Assembly: GCA_003667245.1 (NCBI GenBank)
Contig: RCNN01000204.1
Coordinates: 1-55,193, forward strand
Length of the DNA: 55,193 bases
Direction: 5' to 3'
Source of the DNA: Heterostelium multicystogenum
Taxonomy: Eukaryota; Evosea; Eumycetozoa; Acytosteliales; Acytosteliaceae
Position numbers and translations under genes: made by a program. The notes below the pieces were generated by a model. It had not been told where the DNA came from and did not search any database. It saw nothing but the letters and a program-made list of their open reading frames with translations. Of the stretch, positions 1-10,417 are shown piece by piece (the first letter of the stretch is position 1; each line of letters begins with the position of its first letter).

Positions 1-181
1 TCCAAATGACCATCTCCATTTATATCACAAGTCACAATGTAGTATTGTCCTCTGGGAGTTTAAAAATAAGCTGAAACCAGTTGTACTATTAAGGCAGATG
101 GTACAGTTTCTATTAGGTTGGCCAAACAAAGTTACTAAAACCAAGTATAAAACAAATAATAAGCAAAGACCTAATATTCAT
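1..181 (-). CDS. N-terminal fragment of a secreted protein (runs off left edge)
   Basis: An ATG at 181 opens a signal-peptide-like stretch (MNIRSLLIICFILGFSN). The frame then shifts once and continues through a Cys- and Asn-rich segment (QPNRNCTICLNSTTG) and, after another shift, PRGQYYIVTCDINGDGH, which reaches the left edge. The D-x-N-G-D-G pattern could be a calcium loop or an FG-GAP-like repeat, but this is too short to assign a family. Secretion is inferred from the hydrophobic N-terminus. The frame shifts match the homopolymer pattern seen all over this window. Confidence 0.4.
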
Positions 182-1020
182 TGTTTCTATTTTATTATAA
201 TAATAATAATAATGAATTTGTCTACTATATAACTATGTTGTAAATCTCTTTTACTTTGATTCAACTTGAAATAATCTCTACCAAAAAAAGAGTTTTGGCA
301 AAATTGTATTTGGGGTATTCACGAAATTCATGAATGTTTAAATCTTGATCAGGTTTTTTCCTACTGTCAACATCCAAGTGGTGTTAATTTTCGCACTTTG
401 TTTTTTTTGATTGTTGGATTATCTTAAAATATCCATCAAAAACATTTTGAGGCAGCAAATACAATGATTTGGAACAAAAATACATTTACCCAAGTTAAAT
501 TTGTGTGTTTTTTTTCAATCACTAATTTTTTGAATGTGGTTTTTTTAAAAAATGTGTTCAACATATAAATGAAAGCAATTTTAAATATTAACGTAACATC
601 GTTTATTAACGCTACGCATATCATGAGTTTCAACTACCAAAATTACATTAACAATTGCAGTGTAGTCAATATATACAATTATCCTGAATCATCTAAAGAA
701 CCCAAAACCAAACTCTACACCAGAAAACCAAGTAAATGAACAGATTTGCAAAAAAGTGTAGTACGTATTTTATATTGACCGTTAATGATATCATCATAAA
801 AATTAATATATATCGGATAGAAAGAGAAAAGCTTGTAAAATATCAAAACCAAAACAATGTACCATCAACGAAAACAAGCCCATCACCGAACCAGTGAAGA
901 GTAAATCAAGAAGAAAAAAGAACCATATAAACCATTCTTTTTTTTAATCATTCTCATGATTGACCTGATGAAGACATAGGTCTAATTGTTTTTTTTCTTA
1001 TTTCAATCTTTGTCCTGGAT
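182..1020. other. intergenic, no gene seen
   Basis: AT-rich sequence with poly-A and poly-T runs and no reading frame with coding-like composition. It holds the presumed promoter of the secreted-protein fragment on the left and the 3' flank of the repeat-tail gene on the right. Confidence 0.5.
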
Positions 1021-1990
1021 CTAAAGATTGGAGGTCCTGTTAGTGGGGATACTTCCAATTCCGTTGAAAGTATTTAAAAGCACCAAATGAGTTGAATGTA
1101 TTCGAACCTCCAACCGAGTTGAATGTATTCGAACTTCCAACCGAGTTGAAGTATTCAAACCTCCAATGGGGCTAAGGGTTGGGATAGCCGTTGGAAGGGG
1201 CAGTTCTTACGTCGATACCGTTGATGGTTCCAGGATTTAATGGATTGAAAATGGTTGCTACTTGTGTTGGATTCAATGAAGTACGGACAGTGTAGACACC
1301 AGTCAAAGTGGCGATGTAGCAATTGTCTGTGGAGTAGTAATGGCAGTGTAGGCACCCAATTGCGAAAGGGATTGAGGATAGGGATTGGATGCACCCCAAA
1401 TACCAGCTAGTAACCAGCACCATGACCAGGAAATCTGAAACCCCAGCGAAACCATTTTCATCAAAAGTAGTCTCGCCACCTTAGAACAAGTTTGCATGAG
1501 TTAGTAGGTTTATAACTTTATTTATCATTTGAACACTTACGTCCACCTCCGAAAAGATATTCCCAAACACCCAAACCAAAGATGGAGTCAATAATAAAGC
1601 AGCAGCTGGACCAAGAATTGCCTCTGGTTCACCAGTAAGAATAGATTTGGAGATTTTGCCTGACAAATAAATCGGGATTTCATTAATTGGTAAATCATTC
1701 TTACTGTTTTAATTTTTCTTGGATAATTTTAGACTTGAGATCCCATCTTTCTTCTCTGAGTTCATCCTCTGATAGCTGTGGAATTTCTTTTGTGGCAACA
1801 TCTTGTAACTATTATTATTTTAAATTTATTAGTATTATTTGGAAATTAATTTAATAAATTGATATGAAACATTTCTTACCCCTAGCATTTAGTTTATCAA
1901 TGACCTGAAATTCTTCTTTGGTATGAAGTTTCTACATTTAAACATAAAATAGTAGTAATGTAGAAACTACCAAAAGTTTTGAAATCTCAT
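1021..1990 (-). CDS. unknown protein with hydrophobic patch and NTFNS nonapeptide repeats
   Basis: I do not recognise the family. Reading leftward, an exon ending near 1870 (KLHTKEEFQVIDKLNAR) is followed by an exon at about 1810-1706 (EIPQLSEDELREERWDLKSK) and one at about 1661-1535 (GEPEAILGPAAALLLTPSLV, WVFGNIFSEVD). Introns of about 45-60 bp carry GTAAG donors. The last exon is Gly/Pro/Thr-rich and broken by single-base shifts. Its C-terminus contains four copies of a nine-residue unit around NTFNS/NTFNG. One DNA copy lacks an A that the others have, which explains the premature stop near 1172. The likely true stop is the TAG at 1023-1021. The 5' exon is unresolved, so the start is approximate. 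Confidence 0.45.
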
Positions 1991-3247
1991 TATATTATAG
2001 TTGTCTCTTTAAATAATAATAGTTACTTCTAATAATTATTTAATAATTAACCAAATACCAGCTTTCTCAAATTTATTCAATTTATTTAACAATCAATCAA
2101 TGAATCAATCAATGAATCAATTGGCATTTTAATATTTGTATTAAATATATGTAAATTTGATCATAGTTTGTGATGTGATTTTTATTTATTTCAAGCAAAT
2201 CATACATGATTCCAATTATGATTCAATTTTAGTAGTTAGTTAGTAGAAGGTAGATTTTTCATTTATATCAGTATTTGTTTTGAACGTTCTAACAAGAGTT
2301 ACTACTAAATAACTTGGATTTGAACAATCAACCCATTTCATTGTATATAATATTAATTCATGATGTGGGATTAAATAAACAAATATAAATACACGTGCAA
2401 TACTATCTATTTTTATATCTTTAAAATAATATTGGTATATTCTCATTGATTGATTGGTTTGATAAATATGTTGTTTGGAGTGAACAAAGTGGTATGTTTG
2501 TTGGGCATTTGTTTGGTTATAATATCTCTGATGTATCATCAGTATAATTTCTATGGTTTAATACAAATTTTCATTGTTGTTTTAGTTGCAGTTGTTATCA
2601 TCATTATTATTAATGCTATATTGATTTAAATATTTTGTTGTAATGGGCAAAACAATATATGGTTGTTAATCGACTTCAAAGAAGCTTTTACCAACTAATG
2701 TATGTATCTTCATTCTTTGTTAGTGAAATTATCTATTTGACACCAATAGAGTTCATTGAGACATCTATTCATAACATTAAAATGGAGAAATATCACCAAA
2801 ATTTAGTACATTAGCTAGGAATGCCTCGTTTTCTTATGAAAACAGCTCCCCAAAGTTGTGTTCTAAATCATCCAAAGATGCAACCAGATATTTGCTAAAT
2901 AGTTCACTTTATATCAAAATCATAAGTGTATCTAATGTTTACTCCTCTTAAGAAACTTTAACCTTGAAGACTAAAATATTATGATCATATTTTTTAAATA
3001 CTATTATTCTTAACCATACTGTAACTTAGTAGTTTAATAATAAATATTGTTTGGGTGAACTTTTTCAAATATTTGTGTCAATAAAAGAATTTTATGGTGA
3101 TTTGGTAAAGTGAATGAGTTTAGTAGTGGTTTTTATGTATTTATTTTTTGAAACATTTTGATTAATTTGAAATGTGATTGTGAAGTTGTGATGATTCTCA
3201 AACAAACATATATTCAGGATAAAAATATATAGTTAAATATTATAGTT
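1991..3247. other. intergenic, no gene seen
   Basis: AT-rich sequence with short ATCA and ATT tandem repeats near 2090-2120. The 99-residue minus-strand frame at 2240-2539 is Tyr/His-rich low-complexity translation with no recognisable motif, so I do not call it. Confidence 0.45.
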
Positions 3248-3319
3248 TTATAGAAATGTCAAAAGTTCCAACTAAAAGTATTGTGTAAGTTTAAAGTTAA
3301 AAATAGATTTTACATTTAC
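3248..3319 (+). repeat. left copy of shuffled inverted repeat (blocks A then B)
   Basis: Block A (3248-3277, core GTCAAAAGTTCCAACTAAAA) is followed by block B (3286-3319, core AAGTTTAAAGTT). Both blocks recur on the opposite strand at 4010-4073, but in swapped order: reading the right copy on the minus strand gives B then A. Each block matches over roughly 30 bp with only one or two differences, far more than chance. Confidence 0.75.
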
Positions 3320-3474
3320 TAACAATGGAAATATATTATCCTATGAATCTAGAATGGTATTAAAACGGTTGAAGAAGAAGGATGGTATAACCAAGTTTGG
3401 ATAAAATATTAAGTAAGATTCTTAATCTTGAAGTTCTAAAAAATAAATACCAAGAGTAATATTAACAATAGTTT

Positions 3475-3790
3475 AAGAAAATTGACAGCACCAGGTACAG
3501 GGACGCCAACATGGATTTCGTGGGGCTCATGTAAAAATAATCCTATCTCTTTCAGACTTTGGGAGTAGAAGCCAAAAGTAGATCGCTCAATGTTGTTGAA
3601 AGAAAAAAACAATTTCAAAAGTTTTGTGAACTACATCGAATTTACCTTTTGTAAAATTAGACCTACTTGTCTTGGGTTATATACGTATACGGTGTATACG
3701 TTGACTTCTTTGGGGTCTTCTTTGGAATATAACAAAGAAACCAAACAACTTTGTAAAAATCATTTCTTTGAAAAACTTGGATAAAACAAT
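3475..3790 (-). CDS. unrecognised gene fragment between the shuffled repeats
   Basis: On the minus strand a coding-like segment (EVNVYTVYVYNPRQVGLILQ) near 3720-3645 ends at a GTAAAT donor. It can be spliced across about 50 bp to RSTFGFYSQSLKEIGLFLHE and HEIHVGVPVPGAVNF. The joined reading looks like genuine protein, but I do not recognise a family. Both ends are uncertain and upstream frames are broken. The fragment sits inside the pair of inverted repeats at 3248 and 4010, so it may be a degenerate mobile or duplicated unit. A plus-strand frame over the same bases has an in-frame TAG and is less convincing. Confidence 0.3.
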
Positions 3791-4009
3791 CAATTCATTT
3801 AAATAGAAATAGGTGGACAATATCAATACGGAGAAATACTTTAAATGCATCGAAAGTAGAGATAAAACATATACAACAAATATCAGCTGCCTTCGGATTT
3901 GCAGTTTAATCTATAGGAAACTCACAGAATACCTACATAAGGCTTAAGAATCAATGATAGAGAATGCTATTATTGCTTGTTATTGATGAAACAATGTTAT
4001 CTATGCGTC

Positions 4010-4073
4010 TTTTAGTTGGAACTTTTGACAATTCTATAAAATAAATGTAAAATCTATATTAACTTTAAACTTA
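4010..4073 (-). repeat. right copy of shuffled inverted repeat
   Basis: Reverse complements of block A (4010-4039) and block B (4040-4073) lie next to each other here, in the order that does not mirror the left copy. The interval between copies is about 0.7 kb and contains the unrecognised fragment. Confidence 0.75.
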
Positions 4074-4979
4074 GGAACCAATAAGTTGGTAAATATTCTT
4101 TATAATAATCGGGAATCATTAACTCTGATAATAAAAGTATTAATTTCAATTAAATTGTAATTTCATTATACAATTGATTATAAACAAAACTAAACATAAA
4201 TACTATATAGATATAAATAATATTTTAAATTCTTATACTTTAAACATTTAAATAAAGTTAAATCGAAGATTTTCTTATCAAATACACAAGCAGTATAATT
4301 AAATATTTATTGTTGGGCATCTTTACATATGTTGTTAAATTCATTGAGGTATGGATATGTAAAAAGATTATTAAAAATATCTTGTAACTCTTCTTTTGAA
4401 GTATTATTTCTACTACTACTACTACTACTACTTTTATTATTATTATTATTATAATATCTGATTGCAATTTAGAGTTGTTGGTGTCATACTTAATATTGCT
4501 TGTGCTTACTGATGATGATGAATGATGATGATGATGTATCTATTTTATCTACACCACTATAGAGATAACTATTATCATATGACATTTGATTAAATGAATT
4601 TCTTTTCCTTTTGATTTAATGTTTGTTTCTTCCTCGATAATATAGAGTCCAGGATCATCGTTATTCATTGAATTCTTATTTTTTATTTCTTCTTAAATGC
4701 TTTATCAGTTTATATAGCAAGAATATAAGAATCTCAAAGACAGTAAATAGGAATAGATCCAACCTATCAAAAGCAATAATTTCTTTAGTATGTACTACTA
4801 CATATTGATTAGTACAACTTCCGCTAACAAAACTATACATTCCTGAAGATTAATAAGGTTAATATCATTACACTAAATATACTTATATGTAATTATTACC
4901 CTTTCTTAATTCATAAAACTGATGAAAGAAGTTTCCAAGGTATATCCATGGGGATACAAACTGATACAAACTGCTTATT
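4074..4979. other. intergenic, no gene seen
   Basis: AT-rich with ACT and ATT trinucleotide runs around 4410-4450 and ATG/ATGATG runs near 4510-4540. A direct GATACAAACT doublet lies at about 4954-4973. No coding segment is supported. Confidence 0.45.
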
Positions 4980-5923
4980 CTATTTAACTTTGTCAATCTT
5001 ATGATGAGATCCAACCGAGTCGAACAAAAATGATATATTAGAGTGCTTAAGTCCGACATAATGCTATCGAAAGATAGGTGTGGGCGGTTATGGTTTTGTT
5101 TGGTGTATATAAACCTGTTGAGTCAGGAACTTGGAAAACTGTCCATGTTGCAACTATCACTACCCATATGAAAAATCTGTTTCCTGCCAAATATCTAAGA
5201 TTGTGTTTCTTTGCCCAGGTCAATCCTGAGAAATCCATGGTTTCTATCATTTACTACTTCAATAAAATCTATTCCTAAATCCAACCAAGTATCTAAATCG
5301 GGCTGGTCCAATCCTACCCAGTTTGACCAAGGATAATGATTAAGTACGACCAAACCACCTTGATCGTGTACTAATTAATTACTTCTCTGATCTCCTCATT
5401 CGAAGGTCTCTTGTGTGGTACATTTTCTCAACTACGCACCAACGAAAGACCAGATGACATGCCTACAGTTAGTCCCCTCAATTCCAGGAATTACAACAAT
5501 GTCATTTTTATATAGCCTCAAGGGCAATTTTTTCCTCCTTCGAGACCTCTCGGCGGTATTGTGGTCGGTCAACCCCATTGCATTATATCCATTTAGAATA
5601 TGCCACTTGAATGTTATCCTCTGGCGACAAACCACCATCTGATACCGTTGAGTGTGAGTGGGGATCTAACAAAACATTGTAACTTTTCACCGAGACTTGA
5701 TCATAAACTGTCAATTTTCTTTGGATCATAATTCCTCCAAGTTATCTGTATAGAATTTCCTTGTCTTTATATTTTCTAGGAGGAGTATTATATACAACCA
5801 AAGAAACTGGAACTACTATAATAGCAATTACACAAAATACCAATAGATGGATTCCATATCTCTTGAAAAATATTTTAAAATTATTTTAATAAGGGTTTTT
5901 TCTTTCTTTTTTAAACCAACATT
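4980..5923 (-). CDS. membrane-anchored PHP-domain phosphoesterase (broken frames)
   Basis: The N-terminus has one transmembrane helix (IHLLVFCVIAIIVVPVSLVV). A PHP domain follows, whose motifs lie in successive frames: DPHSHSTVSDGGLSPED, WHILNGYNAMGLTDHNT, DIVVIPGIEGTNCR, GGLVVLNHYPWSNW, IDFIEVVND and KKHNLRYLAG. PHP enzymes use such His/Asp clusters to bind metals for phosphoester hydrolysis. The layout resembles fungal polymerase/histidinol-phosphatase-like membrane proteins. The natural end appears to be SVGSHHKIDKVK before a TAG at 4982-4980. ATG at 5923 is the likely start. At least five frame breaks and one in-frame TAA occur; a Gly replaces the usual Trp after GIE. Either homopolymer errors or a real pseudogene would explain this. 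Confidence 0.6.
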
Positions 5924-6358
5924 TCTATATTACTATTCTTATTAATTATTGAATTATAATAACATTTACATAGAACATTTAAACACTAATAATATTTAAA
6001 ACAATAATTATAACTTAACTAAACATCCAATTTGAAAAAACATACATGAAAATATTAACACAACCATAATTCGAATTTTCCATTCAATATATTTAAATAT
6101 TCATATAAAATGAATTCGTTGTGGGAATGGGGGTGCAATTCAAATTCGATATATCTTAAATCTGCTTCTATTTCATTTAAACTATGACATGTAAATATTA
6201 TTTTTGTTATTATATAATAACTAATAATAAGCTGTAGATTATAGACTTTCTATCATATTCTAGAATAATAGTTCTGTGTTTGAAGATATTAAGATCCAGA
6301 TCAAAAAGAACCAAATATGTATTGGTTTGATGATCACTTTATCTAATACTTTTTGCTT
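5924..6358. other. intergenic, no gene seen
   Basis: AT-rich spacer between two minus-strand genes. It is expected to contain the promoter of the PHP-domain gene and the 3' end of the EGF-like surface protein gene. No motif is recognised. Confidence 0.45.
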
Positions 6359-7346
6359 TTAATTAACAAAAGAAATTGAAATTACAGCTATAATAGCAAA
6401 CTAATGAAATAAATAATTGATTTTGCAAAGTCACTGAGCTGTTTATCTCCATTTGATGTTGTTTGATGTTGTTGATGTTGTGTAAAATTGCTGGTTGTAG
6501 TTGATGAAGTGGTAGTGGACAATTTTTAGGAATAAAACCTGTATAATATGGTCTGTGTACTACTACATAAATAGCCCTTGCATTAAAGGATGGCAGTTGA
6601 ACAATCTGTAGATATTTTGGCTACTTTGAATATTGGAAAACACATCTATACCAAACTACTCTACTATCAGTAAATAGCATATCCATATACTGAGAATACA
6701 AGAATCCCAATGTGGAATTGACAAATAGAGATGGTACCATTTGGTATCACGGGTATAGTTTTACAACAGTATTAATGGAATCACCGCAATAATCGAATGT
6801 CAATGGTGCTTTGGTTGCAAAGTAGACTTTTAAAGAATTGAGTGGATTTTGGAATTCCCATTTGGTAATGTCGATTTGTGTTACAATGCTCCCTGTATTT
6901 AGTGGGATTCTTTGAACCAACAAAATATCATCCTCCATTGGTAGAATACACGTGTCTTACGGATACAGTAGCATTATCTACTTGGAAAGTCGACGTAGAA
7001 AGCTCTCATTGTTGAATGTAAATTGATTTAATTCTGCATACTTCATCACAGTACCACGATAGTCTAACTCCTGGATCAGGATCGGTGAAATGGTTATAAC
7101 ATTGGGTGGGTTGGATCCTCTAGGGCTGAAGGTAAAACTTAACGTAGGAGAGGGAGCAATTTGGTTTTCTAGTGGGAGTCCTAACATTAATCTGACAATA
7201 TTGTCCAGTATAGTCATCAGGACATTGACAGTAACCTGAAGTGCAATTTCCTACCACACATTTGCTCTGACAATTATAGGGGTACTGCCATGACAGCGAA
7301 ACAAATAAAATAAGTAACAAGAAAAATTGAGATAAATTGACTTCAT
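6359..7346 (-). CDS. EGF-like cell-surface protein with Ser/Thr stalk and hydrophobic tail
   Basis: ATG at 7346 begins a signal peptide that shifts frame once (FFLLLILFVSLSWQYPY). It is followed by a single EGF-like module with six cysteines (NCQSKCVVGNCTSGYCQC, then GQYC). A beta-rich segment follows (PTLSFTFSPRGSNPPNV; then ITKWEFQNPLNSLKVYF, TFDYCGDS). Near the end comes a Thr/Ser/Gln stalk and a final hydrophobic stretch (KSIIYFISLL then AIIAVISISFVN). This suggests a transmembrane or GPI-anchored protein. The architecture is like the dictyostelid ComC/EGF surface family, which has cell-adhesion and signalling roles; that link is inference. Several one-base shifts interrupt the frame. Confidence 0.55.
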
Positions 7347-7440
7347 CTTGTTCCTTGTTCTAAAAACAAAATAACTAAAACTAATGTTAACGAAAATGGT
7401 TTTTTTTAGCCAAAAAAACAAAATAAAGTTTAATAATAAA

Positions 7441-8919
7441 TTAAACAAAAAAAAATTGATGAACTTTGCCTGATCCAACGAGGGATCTCAGTTGTGAGGG
7501 AAGACTTGATTTAATCTAAAAAAATTTTCAAGTAATTAAGTTATGAGTGTAAAGAATACCAACTATTTTTATTTCGAATCGATTTACTCTTTTGTATGAC
7601 TTCATTCAGCAGCGCTACTTGATTTGGGTTGATTTCGAATTTAATTTTCAAGTACTCTAAGTGTCGGCTTTTAGCCACCGATTCAAAGAACTCTTCTGGA
7701 AAGGTTATGGATGGAAAATCATATAGATTATTGAACTCTAGTGACCTGAGAATAATGTCATCGTTGTTGTTCTGCTTGTCAAGTAGAGTTGTTGCTATAT
7801 CTTTGAAAAGTTGCAAACCAAAGTATTGTAGGCTTAGATATTCAACTTTCGTTAGTTTCTCTATGGTAGTGTAGTTGCAAGATGTGGTGGGGAAGTTCGT
7901 AAATATAGAGCCTCTTGATAGCCCGCTCCATCTTTATAGGATAGGCTACCGATATATGTAGTGTGTCTATTTTTGATTGGTGTCCTGGAAGAAGTATTCC
8001 AAATAACCATGGCCTGGAGGTATTGCATCGATAAATTTGAAAGCTAGTCAGAGTCTGCTGTTTGCTTCAGGTAGTCAACCATGCTCTGGATAAAGTCAGC
8101 GGCATAGATGATTTCGAAAAAATCGCATTCAATGCCAAGTGTAATATTGAGATGTGTTATACTTAAACGTGACAGATGCTGAAAGAAGCTTTTACTGCCA
8201 TAAAACACCAGATAGTTGGAGAACCCTTGATACTTGCTATCAATTAAGACCAACTTCTTTAGATTTTCCAATTGTGAGCATTTAGAAACCAATGCTTTCA
8301 TAAATGGATCGTACACTCTGAACTCCAAATATTCGCTTTGGTCCAATGGATGGTCTCCTTCATCTTTATTTGCTCCACCAACGTCCAGAACCAACTCTGA
8401 TAATGATGAACTGTTACAGATCAATGACAATAGATTGTCCAGCTCGAGTGAACATGAAGCATCGATCCAAGTCGTCAGATTGACCAGGTTGGGAAAACTA
8501 ATTCGATTTCTCACAAGAAAATCAAACTCTGTTGCTTGACACCATAACTTGGTTAAGGTGGTTGCAATTCTGTTCTTGAAAGCGTTCTTTGCCTTTAGCT
8601 TGTTGAATTTCTTTCCATAGTAATTCAGTGTCAGAATTCGACTATATGGATAAAAGCTTTTACTATTACAGTCTTGAGGCTCAGAGTTCGGCAGCAAATG
8701 ATAGGTAAGTAGATCGTCTAATTCGCAAATTCCTGTGCAGTGAAATGTCGTGTTGAGAGCTGCAACGATTCGATGGAATCTCCAGCAAACATAGCTCAGG
8801 GATTGCAACCACTTCCAGTGTTCCCCACAGCAATCATGATGGTCTTGTTCACGGAACTCATGCCAATGATACTCCACAATCTTGAAGTATATATAATAAG
8901 GGAAACAATTAATTGACAT
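7441..8919 (-). CDS. F-box/LRR-like dictyostelid family protein
   Basis: A continuous 291-residue frame runs from ATG 8919 to a TAG at 8046-8044. It starts with an F-box-like segment (MSINCFPYYIYFKIVEYHW ... LSYVCWRFHRIVAALN) and continues into irregular leucine-rich repeats (LVNLTTWIDASC, LSELVLDVGG, LENLKKLVLID). After shifts the same kind of sequence continues (KLTKVEYLSLQYFGLQLFKD, LEYLKIKFEINPNQVALLNE) to about 7541. A short 3' exon (KSSLPSQLRSLVGSG) may end at 7441. Such proteins are expected to act as substrate adaptors of ubiquitin ligases. They form large, fast-evolving families in these amoebae. Function of this copy is unknown, and the C-terminal half needs several frame joins. Confidence 0.6.
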
Positions 8920-9476
8920 CTATACAAAAAAAAAAAAGACAACAAAGATAGAGGCATTTAAATGCAAAATCAGATGCAAAGTTTGATCTTTTGGAAATTC
9001 TAAAAAAATTCAAGATATTTCTGATGAATTATTAGAATCTAAGAACCACTGATTCTCATTCGAATAAGAATAGGAATTTTTAAAGAAGTATCATTTATTG
9101 GTTATCATTTTAGTTAGAAATGATGTTATTATGAGCTGATGATGACAATATTTTCAATAGTAAGATTTATACTAGTAAATTTAAATTAGAATGTGAACTG
9201 TTTGAAGTTTGGAAGTAAAGAATGGTTTAGGTTGCAAGCAGATAGAGTGCGATAAAGGATTTTTAAAACTGGTCGATTAAATAATTAATAACTATAGATG
9301 ATATTATTATTATTATTATTTGTTATTGTATTTATAGGGGAGTGGAGTTTGAGTTAATTTAATTGGATATTTTGATTGGGTTGGATAGAATTGAAATGTA
9401 ATATAAATATTATGTGAATTTTAAAGTTGTAATCTTTACATGTATGCTTGTTCGTTGATATTGTCGCATTATTCAT
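8920..9476. other. intergenic, no gene seen
   Basis: AT-rich with an ATT run at about 9303-9320. It contains the promoter side of the F-box/LRR-like gene and the 3' flank of the next minus-strand gene. Confidence 0.45.
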
Positions 9477-10417
9477 TTATAAATCATCATTCATAATAAA
9501 TCTATTTCCTTCTGATTGTCTACCATAATACACATAGTTGCTGACAGTGAATCCTGATTTTCCTGTTCCTTCCTCTGTTAATTCCTGTGGCAATGCTCTA
9601 AATGTTTTTCCTCTTCCTCTTCTTTTGTAATCTATAAATTCAAATTGTTGATATTAGAATAGTTTTCAGAGTGTCATATGAGTTTGTTTGTTATTTACAG
9701 TTTGTTGTGTTGGACGAGCGGTAAAAGTGAAGGCAGCTAATCTTTGTGCCTCTTTCTTTTCCTCTGGAGTCGCTTCGTTGAAATCCAAAACTTTAAATTC
9801 TTAAGATTCGATAATACATAATATCTATATTTTTGGTAGTCACTGAAATCGGTTCCAGTAAAGTAGTAGCTCGGACATGCTGGGTTCTTTAACAAACTGA
9901 GATGAGTAAGATTTGGGAATTTGTCTCTAATTGATTCGATGAATAGCTTTAAATCATCAATCTACAAGTTAAATACAATCTTATGTTAAAATCTCTAATG
10001 ATCATGAATTCCAACCAAGATGTTATATGAGAACATACATTGTTATTGTTTAATGAGAGTGTTTTCAAAGTTGGAAGATGGGGGAATGAATTATCATTTC
10101 CAATTTGATTGTTATCCAAAACGAGCGATTGTAATTTTGTCAGACTCTCGATTGATTCTACTTTCCTATTATTGTAATATTTTGATTAGTCCTATTAAAG
10201 AAAAATGTGTGATTGTCGATCAAATCTGATGTTCATAGGTTAACTTACTTAATATTATTGTAACTCAAATTCTAACTGAGTAACATTTGGGTTATTTTTA
10301 AAAAGGTGTACTGGCATGGAGTCAAAATCTTGACCTGGACATGCTATAGATTCTTGCATTTCTACCATATCTTCTTCTTTTATCTCTTCTAAATATGAAC
10401 TCTTTTTATAGCTTTCG
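9477..10417 (-). CDS. leucine-rich repeat protein resembling LRMDA/LRRC types
   Basis: Four exons are visible. The first (VESYKKSSYLEEIKEEDMVE) reaches NPNVTQLE then LSYNNI. The second holds KVESIESLTKLQSLVLDNNQ and LPTLKTLSLNNNN up to a GTATG donor. The third has LKLFIESIRDKFPNLTHLSL, NPACPSYYFTG, YQKYRYYVLSNLK and VLDFNEATPEEKKEAQR. The last (RRGRGKTFRALPQELTEEG) ends GRQSEGNRFIMNDDL at TAA 9479-9477. The NPxC...YRxYV...LxxLD capping motif is typical of small LRR proteins such as LRMDA. One or two one-base shifts and one phase mismatch remain. A further 5' exon is likely, so the start is provisional. Confidence 0.6.

Noticed and set aside
2240..2539. 99-residue minus-strand frame as a gene
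   Set aside because: Tyr/His/Gln-rich translation of AT-rich repeats, no domain, no splice-supported partner.
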